Of a stretch of DNA of 39,757 nucleotides, positions 13,719-22,605 are shown piece after piece. The stretch lies in the IMG/VR virus record IMGVR_UViG_3300032326_000659, positions 1-39,757 of that record; one strand, given 5' to 3'. The DNA comes from a virus. The notes under the pieces are model-generated. The model was not told where the DNA came from. It saw nothing but the letters and a program-made list of their open reading frames with translations, and did not search any database. Positions within the stretch are counted from its first letter, which is position 1. Every line of letters starts with the position of its first letter. The translations under genes and the position numbers were made by a program.

Positions 13719-15544
13719 CGTACAGACCAGACCCGAACTTTTACGATGATCAAATTGATGACGTAAAAAAAGACCTAGAAAAATACAGGCTTGCGTCTTA
13801 CAATTCAACGCAACGGGCATACATTGTTGACGGCAAAAAGTTTTCTCAAACAAAACTGGATTCTGAGATTAGGAAACGACAGAACGATATCGCCAAACTT
13901 GAGGCAGATAAAAAGAAGTTCGGTAAGTTCGGACCTAATTATGGGCCGACTGTTAAAAACAATGCTGCTGGCGATCAGTTCCTTAAACTGTATAAAACGG
14001 CGGCAGATATCAAAGTTACCGATTTTGAAAGTTCGGTTGCCAATGTTGAGGCTTGGAAAAAGGTTACGGATTTCGTAGCAAGAAACAGAAACATCAAGGT
14101 CGCTGTTGACCGTGAGGCTTTGCTCCCTAGTGGTGGTGGTTACGATACTCGTGGGAGAATCAAGGTTGTTGTTGACCCTACGCAGGACCCTACTTTTGCT
14201 GCGTTGATACAAAATAGTCCTGTTGCTGCCCGTGAGTCTGCTATTAATTTTTCCGAGCAAGGTGTTGTTGAAACCCGTCAAGTTGTTCGTGGTGATAATC
14301 CGAATACTGCTACTACTTCTACTCGTAGGGTTGTTACTAATCCAACTGAGCTGAGTCGTCGTCAAGGGGTTCTTGATCGTATTGGTGTGACTTCGGCTCC
14401 TCCTGCTGATGTTGAAACTGCTCGCCCTGTTTCGACTGCTGCCCCTACTGCTACTCAGCCTGCTACTGAGTCTCAGGCACAAACTACGGCTACGGCTACG
14501 CCTGCTGGTCGTTCTCCTGTGTCTGCTGATGCTGCTGAACGCCGTGCTATGGCGGCTACCCCTGTAGATTCTACTGGCGGTGGTGGTGGCACAAATCTTG
14601 GTGGTGGCACAAATCTTGGCGGCGGTGGAGGAACTGGTGGAGGAACCGGTGGAGGAACTGGCGGGCGCATAGGTAGAGGCGGGCGCACAGGCAGACCTAA
14701 ACTTCCTTCTAACTGGGAAGCCCGATTCCGTGAAATGTTCCCAGCCCAATCATGGCTTTTAGACATTGACCGTGCAAAATACCCTGCTTTGTTTACACTT
14801 ATCCAACGTGGTGTTACAGACAAAATGTGGGAAACCCCTGAATCCCAAGCCCGTTTCGCAGCCGAACTAAACAACACAGATTTCTTTAAAGAACTTCAAA
14901 CTAATAATGTTGTCCGAGACGTAAAAGCAGTTGTCGGTGATCTCGGATTTGATTCTGTGCCGTTCAACAAGTTCCTAACCACAGCAATGAACTTCGGGTG
15001 GAAAGATGATGTTCTTAAATCTGAGGTGTACAAGGAAGCCTTCCGTCGTGACGATAACGGGAACTTCGTCAACCAAACAGCCGTCACACGGGCTAAAGCC
15101 TCCACCGACTACAAGAAAGCGCAAGGTTTCGGTAGGGCTTTTTTTAGCACAGTCAGCGATAGCACTATTGAACAACGGTTGACTGGGGTTATCACCGATG
15201 AGGATTTGATTCGTCAACAGCGGGAACTAGCCAAAACTCGTTATGGGCATCTTGGCAACCTGATTGATCAGGGCTTGACTTTGGAAGATATCGCTGGTGG
15301 TTTCAAAGAACAGGCTGCCCGTATCCTTGAAAAAGATGTGAACGCTATTGATATGGGTTCAGCTGATTTTGAGGCTGCGTTTAACTTTGGGGAGCCAGGT
15401 CAGAAACGGATGATGTCCACCGGTGAGTGGGAAATCATGTTGCGGTCTGACGCTAAATACGGTTGGGATAAAACTGAGAACGCTAAACAGGAAGCCCGTG
15501 GTTTGGCGGCAAGTATCGCTCAAGCCTTTGGAAAGGTTATGTAA
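13715..15544 (+). CDS. Internal virion protein candidate with Gly/Thr-rich linker (609 residues)
   Basis: Three parts are visible: a charged N-terminal region (1-225), a Thr/Ala/Pro then Gly-rich linker (about 225-325, with runs such as GGGTNLGGG and TGGGTGGG), and a C-terminal helical domain (about 330-609). The latter begins PSNWEARFREMFPAQSW and ends with a motif MSTGEWEIMLRSDAKYGWD followed by a helix. The linker DNA is repetitive. It overlaps both neighbours. The combination of flexible linker and helical domain suggests a component that must unfold or be ejected; the function is not established. Confidence 0.6.
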   Translation: MTYRPDPNFYDDQIDDVKKDLEKYRLASYNSTQRAYIVDGKKFSQTKLDSEIRKRQNDIAKLEADKKKFGKFGPNYGPTVKNNAAGDQFLKLYKTAADIKVTDFESSVANVEAWKKVTDFVARNRNIKVAVDREALLPSGGGYDTRGRIKVVVDPTQDPTFAALIQNSPVAARESAINFSEQGVVETRQVVRGDNPNTATTSTRRVVTNPTELSRRQGVLDRIGVTSAPPADVETARPVSTAAPTATQPATESQAQTTATATPAGRSPVSADAAERRAMAATPVDSTGGGGGTNLGGGTNLGGGGGTGGGTGGGTGGRIGRGGRTGRPKLPSNWEARFREMFPAQSWLLDIDRAKYPALFTLIQRGVTDKMWETPESQARFAAELNNTDFFKELQTNNVVRDVKAVVGDLGFDSVPFNKFLTTAMNFGWKDDVLKSEVYKEAFRRDDNGNFVNQTAVTRAKASTDYKKAQGFGRAFFSTVSDSTIEQRLTGVITDEDLIRQQRELAKTRYGHLGNLIDQGLTLEDIAGGFKEQAARILEKDVNAIDMGSADFEAAFNFGEPGQKRMMSTGEWEIMLRSDAKYGWDKTENAKQEARGLAASIAQAFGKVM

Positions 15545-16413
15545 TGGAAGAAACAACAGCACTTAAAATCCTTGAAGACACCCTAAAGTTTTACGGTTTA
15601 GTTACACCTACAGATACTCGACTTTTGGATTCAGTCAAAGCTTTGTGGACAGGTAAAAGAATTACAGATCAATCCAGTATTGACGACATCGGTATAGCAT
15701 TGCGTGACGACCCTGTATTCAAGGAACGCTTCCCCGCCAACGAAGCCCTCAAAGCCGCAGGTAAACCACAGTTCTCTGTCAGCCAATACCTTCGTGAAGA
15801 ATCCGCATACAAAACAGCCCTACAAGGTGCAGGTATGCCCCCAGGTTTTTATGATGACCCATCAGACTTTCAGAACTTCATCATCGGAGATGTATCCCCT
15901 GACGAGGTGGAAGCCCGTGCCCGACTCGGATATCAAGCGGTACGGCAAGCAGACCCTCAGGTAGTTAACGAGTTCAAACGACTGTACGGCGTTTCTGAAG
16001 GTGAACTGGCAGCGTATTTCATTGATCCTCAACGGATGCGCCCAACCTTTGACCGTTACGAAGCAGAACGACAGGCACGTGCCGCCCAGATTGCTGCGGC
16101 AGGAACCACACAAGGTGGGATGACAATCAGCCAGCAACAAGCTGAAGGTTTAGCCCGTGCAGGAATCACCGAACAAGAAGCACAAGCAACCTTCACAGCG
16201 TTAGGCGACACACAAGAACTGTTCCAACCTCTACAAGCAGGCGAACAAGCCATCACCCAAGAGCAACAAATCGCTGGGGCTTTCGGAACAAACGCTGAAG
16301 CACGTCGAGCAATCGCACAACGCCGTCGTTCCCGCCAAGCAAGTTTTGAATCCGGTGGTGGATTCGCAGCAGGCCAAGGCACACAAACAGGGTTAACAAC
16401 AGTCGGAGAGTGA
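15544..16413 (+). CDS. Internal virion protein candidate (289 residues)
   Basis: The fourth consecutive candidate internal protein starts as TAATG with the previous gene. It is mostly helical. Residues 140-180 (VVNEFKRLYGVSEGELAAYFIDPQR) and 200-260 (AGITEQEAQATFTALGDTQELF) look like a folded helical unit, and the C-terminal 40 residues are Arg/Ser/Gly-rich (RRAIAQRRRSRQASF), suitable for contact with DNA or the portal. It is the last gene before the structured leader of the capsid operon. The name is by context. Confidence 0.55.
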   Translation: MEETTALKILEDTLKFYGLVTPTDTRLLDSVKALWTGKRITDQSSIDDIGIALRDDPVFKERFPANEALKAAGKPQFSVSQYLREESAYKTALQGAGMPPGFYDDPSDFQNFIIGDVSPDEVEARARLGYQAVRQADPQVVNEFKRLYGVSEGELAAYFIDPQRMRPTFDRYEAERQARAAQIAAAGTTQGGMTISQQQAEGLARAGITEQEAQATFTALGDTQELFQPLQAGEQAITQEQQIAGAFGTNAEARRAIAQRRRSRQASFESGGGFAAGQGTQTGLTTVGE

Positions 16414-16579
16414 CGGTGGTTGCATAACAGTAAAAGTTATGTAACGATTAACACGATCCCGAGTGGAGGACTCACTGGCCGCCCCCCGAGCCTTTGACGA
16501 ACATATGGGGTGTAACAACAACAGGAGCCATTCATTTCCCTCCGAGATGGATGCGGCCTTCAAATAAGGAGAGTGCCAT
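16414..16579 (+). promoter_or_regulatory. Structured leader upstream of scaffold and capsid genes
   Basis: This 166-nt gap holds a CATAAC-7-GTTATG palindrome (16423-16441), a short hairpin GAGT/ACTC near 16461, and a candidate multi-branch fold. In the fold GGCCGC (16477-16482) pairs with GCGGCC (16553-16558), enclosing CCCC/GGGG and CCAT/ATGG hairpins. It ends 21 nt before the scaffold start and includes the AAGGAGAG ribosome-binding site. It could control high-level capsid expression or hold a promoter. No clear -35/-10 pair is visible. Confidence 0.45.
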
Positions 16580-17038
16580 ATGTCAGAGATCGAATACGAT
16601 GATTTCTCAGACGACGACCAGATGGAATCCCAGTCGAACCCAGTTCGGCAAAGGATGAAGCAACTGGAAAAAGAAAACCGTGAGACAAAGAAACTTCTCG
16701 CTGAACTACAAAATCAAGCCAAAGAACTTGCTTTTGTAAAAGCAGGATTGGATATGAACTCACCGATGGCGAAGTATTTCGTCAAAGGCTACGACGGTGA
16801 ACTTTCCCCAGAAGCAATCCGTGAGGCCGCTATGGAAGCCCAGTTGATTACACCCACACCCGCAGTCAACGAGGATGACCGAAACGCTTGGCGTGAAACT
16901 AACCGTATCGCCAGCGGATCAGAAGTCAGCCCCGAACCTAAAGGTTGGGCAGAACGTATAAACCAGGCTGAGTCTGAGGCAGAACTCATGTCTATCTTTG
17001 CAGAGGCACAAGCTCAGGGCATAAACCTGAACAATTAA
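16580..17038 (+). CDS. Capsid scaffolding protein
   Basis: This is a 152-residue acidic, strongly helical protein immediately before the major capsid gene, the standard scaffold position. Residues 24-55 (VRQRMKQLEKENRETKKLL) form a coiled coil, followed by AFVKAGLDMNSPMAKYFVKGYDGELSPEAI and a variable C-terminal helix. It is expected to direct prohead assembly and then leave the shell. The start at 16580 follows AAGGAGAG. No protease gene is adjacent, so it probably exits intact. Confidence 0.8.
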   Translation: MSEIEYDDFSDDDQMESQSNPVRQRMKQLEKENRETKKLLAELQNQAKELAFVKAGLDMNSPMAKYFVKGYDGELSPEAIREAAMEAQLITPTPAVNEDDRNAWRETNRIASGSEVSPEPKGWAERINQAESEAELMSIFAEAQAQGINLNN

Positions 17039-17071
17039 TAACCCCTCAACTTCTGTAAAGGAAAAAACAAA

Positions 17072-18049
17072 ATGGCTGATTATTACGCAGCAGAAACCGG
17101 AACGGGCAACCTTTCCGTTGACCAAACCGCATTTGAAAAACTGGCTTACTTCGCCCTTCGTGACGAAATGTACTTTGACCAGTTCACCGAAGTGCAGGCA
17201 ACAAACGCAACCAACCCTGGTGCAACAGTGACATTCACTATCTTCCAAGATATGGCTGCCGCTACCACACCTTTGGGCGAGGCTGAAGATGTAACCCCTG
17301 TTGCTTTGAGCGATAGCCAAGTGTCGGTCACATTGAACGAATACGGTAACGCAACTGTTACTACAGCAAAGCTTCGTGCAACATCGTTCCTCCCAGTTGA
17401 TCCTGTGGCTGCTAACGCTGTTGGTTACAACGCTGGTTTGTCTATCGACACCATCGCTCGTAACGCTGCACAAGCAGGAACCAACGTAATCTACGGTTCG
17501 GGTGGAGCATCGCTTCCAACTAGCCGTTTGACTGTTGGTGCTGATGACACACTTGAAGCAAACGACATCCGCAAGGTTGTGGCTCAGTTGCGTAAAGCAA
17601 ACGTGCCAACCATCGGCGGTTCGTATGTTGCAATCATCCACCCTGACGTGTCTTACGACTTCCGTAGTGCAACTGACGCAGCAGCATGGCGTACCCCTGC
17701 TAACTACGTCAACCCACAAGGCATCTACACCGGTGAAATCGGAATGTTTGAAGGTGTTCGCTTCATTGAGTCCCCACGTGGCCCATTGTTCGCAAACGCA
17801 TCAGACGGTTCAGGATCATCCGGCAACGTTGATGTGTACGGAACTTTGGTTATGGGTCGCCAAGCTCTTGCTAAGGGTATTTCCCTTGGTGGCGAGTACG
17901 GCGCACAGCCAACGGTTGTGTACGGCACAGTGACTGACCTTCTCAAGCGTTTCCGCCCTGTGGGTTGGAAGCACTTCGTTGGTTACGGCGTTTTCCGTCA
18001 GGAAGCTTTGCGTCGTATCGAAACTTCTTCGAGCATTGGTGCAAACTAA
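17072..18049 (+). CDS. Major capsid protein (N4-gp56-like)
   Basis: A 325-residue protein with the features of the N4-gp56 capsid family, an HK97-fold variant. These are an N-terminal FEKLAYFALRDEMYFDQF helix, a beta-rich GATVTFTIFQDM segment, a long Ala-rich spine-type helix region, LRKANVPTIGGSYVAIIHPDVSYD near residue 185, and GEIGMFEGVRFIESPR near 225. It follows the scaffold gene by 33 nt with an AAAGGA site. A very strong terminator lies 22 nt after its stop, consistent with high, separate expression. Confidence 0.85.
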   Translation: MADYYAAETGTGNLSVDQTAFEKLAYFALRDEMYFDQFTEVQATNATNPGATVTFTIFQDMAAATTPLGEAEDVTPVALSDSQVSVTLNEYGNATVTTAKLRATSFLPVDPVAANAVGYNAGLSIDTIARNAAQAGTNVIYGSGGASLPTSRLTVGADDTLEANDIRKVVAQLRKANVPTIGGSYVAIIHPDVSYDFRSATDAAAWRTPANYVNPQGIYTGEIGMFEGVRFIESPRGPLFANASDGSGSSGNVDVYGTLVMGRQALAKGISLGGEYGAQPTVVYGTVTDLLKRFRPVGWKHFVGYGVFRQEALRRIETSSSIGAN

Positions 18050-18070
18050 ATAACTACCCCCTAGTTAGTG

Positions 18071-18101
18071 AAAGCCCCTCGCCTTCGGGTGGGGGGCTTT
18101 T
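18071..18101 (+). terminator. Strong intrinsic terminator after the capsid gene
   Basis: A 13-bp stem (AAAGCCCCTCGCC with GGTGGGGGGCTTT, two G-U pairs) is closed by a TTCG tetraloop in the stable C(UUCG)G context and followed by T-rich sequence. It separates the packaging and capsid genes from the downstream glycosyltransferase and tail genes. Confidence 0.9.
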
Positions 18102-18115
18102 GCTATTGTAAGCAC

Positions 18116-18376
18116 ATGCCTTTCTTTCGCCCACCCACAGATGACTTTGTTACATGGTCAGACGAAACAACAGAAGGCATCTTTAAATATTTGAAACCAT
18201 GGCCTCGTGGTAGGAATGTTTTCAAAATGCTTGACGGATCATTCACCGAGTGGCAACCATCAGACATGACTATGGTGGCGAAGATATACCACGGTGGACA
18301 CATCCACGATATTGACGCTAACGAGGAAGCAGATTTGATTGCTGCTGGATATGGGGATTACATTGAAGCATCGTGA
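18116..18376 (+). CDS. Hypothetical 86-residue protein after the capsid terminator
   Basis: I place the start at the ATG at 18116 (MPFFRPPTDDFVTW...), because the upstream open frame runs through the terminator. There is no good ribosome-binding site and only about 15 nt separate the terminator from the start, so leaderless translation is possible. The sequence has an early beta-rich part and an acidic helical end (DIDANEEADLIAAGYGDY). This looks like a small head-completion or fibritin-like helper, but I do not recognise it. Confidence 0.55.
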   Translation: MPFFRPPTDDFVTWSDETTEGIFKYLKPWPRGRNVFKMLDGSFTEWQPSDMTMVAKIYHGGHIHDIDANEEADLIAAGYGDYIEAS

Positions 18377-18647
18377 AGTTCATCCTGATTTGGATGTTGA
18401 AGGCTGTTTTGGTTGTCGTGTAGCGGGCGTGTCGTTCGGGGCTAACTCGACCACTACCCGTGGAGCTGATGTTGATCGCATCAATAAAACAGATAAACAA
18501 TGGAACGCTGATATGCCTGCCTATAAGCGTTTACGTCAACAAGGGTTGCATCCGAAATCTATTGATGGTGCTTCTATTCTTGAGAAACATGCTACGGAGC
18601 GTTGGCAGATTGAAGGTGCTGCGAAAGTGCTGTCGGAGTCTGAGTGA
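18351..18647 (+). CDS. Small CxxC protein of actinophage type
   Basis: I prefer the ATG at 18351; TTG codons at 18339 and 18363 are alternatives. Either way the gene overlaps the previous one. The protein (about 98 residues) carries HPDLDVEGCFGCRVAGVSF, with a single CxxC near residue 19, then a charged helical C-terminus (WQIEGAAKVLSESE). A single knuckle cannot form a zinc site alone, so dimerisation or a redox role is possible. It overlaps the glycosyltransferase start as GTGA. Confidence 0.6.
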   Translation: MGITLKHREVHPDLDVEGCFGCRVAGVSFGANSTTTRGADVDRINKTDKQWNADMPAYKRLRQQGLHPKSIDGASILEKHATERWQIEGAAKVLSESE

Positions 18648-19723
18648 ACTATCAGTCGTGGCGGGGGTTTCCAAATCCGAACTTCGGGTATGGATCTATG
18701 TTGAAAGGTTTTGTTGATAATGTCCCTGCTGGATGTTCTTTTGATTCTCGGGCTTCTGTCGATGTTTATATGGGAGTTCCTTTTGGGGTTAGGGATTGGT
18801 TGAAAGGTCAGCATCGTGTGTGTTTCACGATGTGGGAAACCGATACGTTGCCTGGTTCTTTTATTCGTTGGTTAACCCAATATGATCAGGTGCTTGTCCC
18901 GTGTGAACATAATGTGGAGTTGTTCAGTAAGCATCATAAGGATGTGAGGATGGTGCCGTTGGGGGTTGACAGCAAGTTTTGGAAACCTTTGCCGGACCCG
19001 TCTGGTGTGTTTAGGTTTCATGCTGGCGGGTCGTTGTGGCATCGTAAAGGGCTGGACATCGTAGTTGATGTGTTTAACAGTTTGGGTTTGGCTGATGCCG
19101 AGTTACATATCAAAGCCGCCCCACACGCTTCTGATGTTCCAAAGATCCGAGGAAAGAATATTTTCCTACATCGGGAATGGATGACGTTGGAAGCACAGCG
19201 GGATTGGTTCGCACAGGGTCATGTGTTTATTGCTGCGTCACGAGGTGAGGGTTTCGGGTTGATGCCGTTGCAAGCAATCAGTATGGGTATTCCTACTATC
19301 GTGTCTAAATCTACGGGGCAGGTACAGTTCGCTGGGTTGGCTACTGGCACGGTGGATTGTGGCAAGTCACGAGCGCAAACTGTCGGGCTGTGGGATGAAC
19401 CTGACCGTAAAGAACTTGCCGAGCAGATGTTGTTTCACTATAGGAACTGGGATGCGTTGCGTAAGCAGGCGTTAGTGACGAGGAAGACTATGGGGTTTTC
19501 TTGGGGGGAAGCATCACAGGCTTTGCTGGATGCTGTCCCTGTCGGGTCGCTACTAAAAACTAAAACCCGTGTTGAACCTGATGTGGCTATTGATGTTCGG
19601 TTGAATCGTAACCTGTCTTGCGATATCGGGGTTAACCATTATAAGTTTGTGAAAGGTGAAACCTATTCAGTGTCGGAGGGTGTTCATCAGGTATTGTTTG
19701 ACGCAGGAGTGTTAGAGCCATGA
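18644..19723 (+). CDS. GT4-like glycosyltransferase (GT-B fold)
   Basis: A 359-residue enzyme that should transfer a sugar from a nucleotide donor. The C-terminal half has the hallmark donor-site segment SRGEGFGLMPLQAISMGIPT (about residues 199-218), containing the E-x7-E-type spacing region of GT4 enzymes. It is preceded by RFHAGGSLWHRKGLDIVV, the start of the second Rossmann domain. The N-terminal acceptor domain contains CFTMWETDTLP. The start is a GTG overlapping the previous stop. Placed between capsid and tail genes, its target may be a virion protein; host cell-wall sugars or DNA bases are alternatives. Confidence 0.8.
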   Translation: MNYQSWRGFPNPNFGYGSMLKGFVDNVPAGCSFDSRASVDVYMGVPFGVRDWLKGQHRVCFTMWETDTLPGSFIRWLTQYDQVLVPCEHNVELFSKHHKDVRMVPLGVDSKFWKPLPDPSGVFRFHAGGSLWHRKGLDIVVDVFNSLGLADAELHIKAAPHASDVPKIRGKNIFLHREWMTLEAQRDWFAQGHVFIAASRGEGFGLMPLQAISMGIPTIVSKSTGQVQFAGLATGTVDCGKSRAQTVGLWDEPDRKELAEQMLFHYRNWDALRKQALVTRKTMGFSWGEASQALLDAVPVGSLLKTKTRVEPDVAIDVRLNRNLSCDIGVNHYKFVKGETYSVSEGVHQVLFDAGVLEP

Positions 19724-19875
19724 AAAAGAAAAAAGAGTTTTGGGACACTAAAAACCCGAACAAAAAGTCCAGCCCGCTGTCCCCAGCACAGAAGTCTGCT
19801 GCGAAAGCCCGAGCAAAAAAGGCTGGTCGTCAATACCCGAACCTGGTTGATAATGCTTGGGCTAAGAAACAATGA
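19720..19875 (+). CDS. Lys-rich 51-residue protein
   Basis: The reading frame overlaps the glycosyltransferase stop and the next gene start (both ATGA). The protein is very basic (MKKKKEFWDTKNPNKKS...) with a Ser/Pro/Ala/Lys centre and ends PNLVDNAWAKKQ. The composition suggests nucleic-acid or capsid-interior binding, and overlap on both sides supports real translation. I recall similar small basic proteins in other phages but know no function. Confidence 0.65.
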   Translation: MKKKKEFWDTKNPNKKSSPLSPAQKSAAKARAKKAGRQYPNLVDNAWAKKQ

Positions 19876-20123
19876 GTATTGAATATCGTGGCGAGAAGTT
19901 CGCTGGCTACAACAAACCTAAGCGCACCCCTAACGCTTCTAAATCTCACGCTGTGCTCGCCAAGGATGGCGACAAGGTGAAACTGATCAGGTTCGGTCAG
20001 CAAGGTGTTCAGGGTTCCCCTGATGGGTCTGCCCGCAACAAAGCTTTTAAGGCTCGACATGCGAAGAATATTGCTAAAGGAAAAATGTCGGCGGCTTATT
20101 GGGCTAACCGTGTGAAATGGTAA
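19872..20123 (+). CDS. Conserved-type basic phage protein (83 residues)
   Basis: The sequence begins MSIEYRGEKFAGYNKPKRTP and contains KSHAVLAKDGDKVKLIRFGQQGVQGSP, then a basic region ARNKAFKARHAKNIAKG and a C-terminal AAYWANRVKW. The pattern resembles small basic structural proteins seen in many environmental phages. It is the last gene before a terminator, so it probably belongs with head or head-completion functions. Precise role unknown. Confidence 0.65.
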   Translation: MSIEYRGEKFAGYNKPKRTPNASKSHAVLAKDGDKVKLIRFGQQGVQGSPDGSARNKAFKARHAKNIAKGKMSAAYWANRVKW

Positions 20124-20145
20124 ACCCGTTGGTATAGTTCTAGTT

Positions 20146-20196
20146 GCCCCTAGTAAGGTCTTACCCTTTCTCCCTTGCTAGGGGCTTCTATCTTTT
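20146..20196 (+). terminator. Intrinsic terminator ahead of the tail genes
   Basis: GCCCCTAGTAAGG pairs with CCTTGCTAGGGGC (13 bp, one G-U) around a 14-nt loop, followed by a T-rich tract. The next gene starts about 20 nt later, so a promoter should overlap or follow. GTAAAGT at 20210 could be part of a -10, but no convincing -35 is seen. Confidence 0.75.
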
Positions 20197-20215
20197 GTGG
20201 TAAAGTAACGGCGTT

Positions 20216-20554
20216 ATGGCTGTTCCCGCTGATCAAGATCTCACTATTACCCGTGGCGACACTGAAACCCTTGTGGTCAATATCACCACTGATGGTTCCA
20301 CCCCTGTCCCTGTGACTGGTCGTACATACCGTGCCCAGATTCGTTCGGCTCAGGATTCGACAACTATCAAAGCATCGTTTACTTGTACGGTCACTGATGG
20401 GGCTAACGGTCAGGTGACGTGTGTTTTGTCTGCTACAGCGTCAGCCACATTGTCTGCTGGTATTTATTTTTGGGATCTTGAAGAAAACGCTTCAGGGGTT
20501 ATTTCTACGATTTTGGCGGGGAACGTCACAGTTAACGCTGATGTGACGAGGTAG
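20216..20554 (+). CDS. Ig-like tail or baseplate protein (112 residues)
   Basis: The all-beta pattern (DLTITRGDTETLVVNITTDG, GRTYRAQIRS, TCVLSATASATLSAGIYFWDLEE, then AGNVTVNADV) matches the N-terminal attachment domain common in phage baseplate and fibre proteins. It directly precedes the collagen-like fibre with a 3-nt gap, so it probably helps anchor that fibre. There is no transmembrane segment or signal peptide. Confidence 0.7.
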   Translation: MAVPADQDLTITRGDTETLVVNITTDGSTPVPVTGRTYRAQIRSAQDSTTIKASFTCTVTDGANGQVTCVLSATASATLSAGIYFWDLEENASGVISTILAGNVTVNADVTR

Positions 20555-20557
20555 CTT

Positions 20558-22597
20558 ATGGCTACGTTAAATATTACGGTTTCTCGGGGGAGTGTTTCAC
20601 CGGCGAGTTACGAGTTTAATGTTTCTCGTGTTGATGAAACTATTGGTTCGGTTGTTGTTCCGTCTTTTGTTGCTACTTCTGTTAATGCTCTTTTTACTGT
20701 TGTTACTACTACTGCTTCGGGTCCTCAGGGTGCTACTGGTCCTGTAGGTCCTACGGGTCCTCAAGGGGTTACTGGTCCTACAGGCTCTACAGGTCCGACA
20801 GGATCGCAAGGTATTCAAGGCCCTACGGGTCCTACAGGTATCCAAGGTCCTACAGGTCCTACAGGCGCACAAGGTATTCAAGGTGTCACAGGACCACAAG
20901 GTGCTACAGGTCCAACAGGTGCGCAAGGTCCAACGGGTCCGACAGGCCCACAAGGTATCCAAGGCGTGACAGGTCCTACTGGTCCCCAAGGAGAAACTGG
21001 ACCTACAGGACCTATTGGTTTAACTGGACCGACAGGCGCACAGGGTCCTACTGGTACACAAGGTCCTCAGGGAATCATTGGTAACACAGGTCCGACTGGA
21101 CCTATCGGACCTACAGGACCAACTGGTGTTACAGGCGACACAGGACCTACAGGTGCAGCATCTACAGTTACAGGACCTACAGGACCTATCGGTGCTACAG
21201 GCCCGACAGGGGCTGCCTCAACAGTTACTGGACCAACTGGACCAACCGGACCACAAGGGCAGTCATCCAGTTTCTACGAGTACCTGATTGATACGAACAC
21301 CACGAGCGGTAATCCTGGTACTGGTTTGTTGGCGTACAACAACGCAACACAAACGTCTGCAACACAGCTACAAATCAACCATATAGATCAAGACGGTTTT
21401 GACATTGACTTGTTCTTGGCTATCTTAAAACCGAACGACACTATCTACATTCAGGACTCTGCTAACTCTGCGAACTTCCAAAAGTTTGTTGTGTCGGCAA
21501 CCATCACTGACCATGTGAACTCTTGGGTTGATGTTCCTGTTTCTTTTGTTTCTTCAAGCGGTACAGGAACGACAGGTTTCGCTGACGGTCTTGACGTATT
21601 GCTAGTGATCGCAAACATTGGGCCTACAGGACCTACTGGCGCAACTGGACCTACTGGTGCGGCTTCTACCGTGACAGGACCAACGGGTGCTACTGGAGAC
21701 ACGGGTCCTACTGGTCCAACTGGTTCTATCGGAGCAACTGGTCCTGTTGGTCCTACTGGTTTGACTGGAGACACTGGACCGACAGGACCGACTGGTGCTC
21801 AAGGTCCACAGGGTGCCCAAGGCCCTACAGGTGCGCAAGGTATTCAAGGTATTCAAGGTGATCCAGGACCGACTGGCCCGCAAGGTGCAACTGGTCCAAC
21901 TGGTTCGACTGGTGCTACAGGAGCTACTGGTCCTACTGGAACGGTGCTTCCTTCAGGAACTGTACAAATGTATGCAGGCTCATCTACCCCAACTGGTTGG
22001 TTGGCTTGTGACGGTACAGCAGTTAGCCGAACAACATACGCTGATTTGTTTACCGCTATCGGTGTTACTTTCGGTGCAGGTAATGGTTCTACTACTTTCA
22101 ACTTGCCTGACATGCGTAGCCGTATGCCTATTGGTGTTGGCACTGGCACTGGTTTAACTAATCGTGCTTTGGGTACTGCTGGCGGTGGTGAGTCTAAGAC
22201 TATTAACTCTGCGAACTTGCCGACACACACTCACGCTATTGACCATGACCACCCAGACTTTAACACTTATAATAACAATGCATTCCATAATCACAATGGC
22301 ACTACTAACAACACAAACATAAGTCACTCTCACGGCATTGGATTTAGTGGTATTGGTTATACCGCAGGTGGTTCAATTATGGCTACGCCTAACAGTGCGA
22401 ACCCTCTAACATATCCATCAGTAGTAGCCGACCCTTTTCACGCACACTCGTTTGTTACAGGTGACAACAATCAGGCGCACTATCATCAGGTTGATATTCC
22501 AAACTTTGTTGGTAATAGTGGTAACGGTGGATTTGCAAATAACCCACTAGATGTTGTTAACCCTTTCTTGGGTCTTAACTTTATAATTAAGTTTTAA
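20558..22597 (+). CDS. Collagen-like tail fibre with tail-collar domain
   Basis: This 679-residue trimeric fibre candidate has a short beta N-terminal domain (1-55), a first collagen-like G-x-y block dominated by GPT and GPQ triplets (about 55-235), and a globular insert (about 236-352). A second collagen-like block follows (about 353-461), then a tail-collar domain beginning [20 protein letters not shown] and containing [15 protein letters not shown]. The C-terminal region is His/Asn-rich ([13 protein letters not shown]) and may bind metal along a trimer axis. It is a likely receptor-binding or fibre-shaft protein. The repetitive DNA may recombine with the second collagen gene at 27625-27790. 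Confidence 0.9.
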   Translation: MATLNITVSRGSVSPASYEFNVSRVDETIGSVVVPSFVATSVNALFTVVTTTASGPQGATGPVGPTGPQGVTGPTGSTGPTGSQGIQGPTGPTGIQGPTGPTGAQGIQGVTGPQGATGPTGAQGPTGPTGPQGIQGVTGPTGPQGETGPTGPIGLTGPTGAQGPTGTQGPQGIIGNTGPTGPIGPTGPTGVTGDTGPTGAASTVTGPTGPIGATGPTGAASTVTGPTGPTGPQGQSSSFYEYLIDTNTTSGNPGTGLLAYNNATQTSATQLQINHIDQDGFDIDLFLAILKPNDTIYIQDSANSANFQKFVVSATITDHVNSWVDVPVSFVSSSGTGTTGFADGLDVLLVIANIGPTGPTGATGPTGAASTVTGPTGATGDTGPTGPTGSIGATGPVGPTGLTGDTGPTGPTGAQGPQGAQGPTGAQGIQGIQGDPGPTGPQGATGPTGSTGATGATGPTGTVLPSGTVQMYAGSSTPTGWLACDGTAVSRTTYADLFTAIGVTFGAGNGSTTFNLPDMRSRMPIGVGTGTGLTNRALGTAGGGESKTINSANLPTHTHAIDHDHPDFNTYNNNAFHNHNGTTNNTNISHSHGIGFSGIGYTAGGSIMATPNSANPLTYPSVVADPFHAHSFVTGDNNQAHYHQVDIPNFVGNSGNGGFANNPLDVVNPFLGLNFIIKF

Positions 22598-22605
22598 GGT
22601 ATGTA

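Noticed and set aside
13805-14749. Leftward 314-codon open frame opposite the Gly/Thr-rich gene
   Set aside because: The Ser/Arg/Thr/Asn-rich sequence is the shadow of repetitive Gly/Thr codons on the coding strand.
16919-17719. Leftward 266-codon open frame opposite the scaffold and capsid genes
   Set aside because: It spans two real genes and the gap between them and is Cys/Ser/Val-rich without a start signal.
20723-21960. Repeat-rich DNA as a CRISPR array
   Set aside because: The repetition is collagen-like G-x-y codons in one open frame, without constant spacer lengths. No CRISPR array or cas gene is seen.
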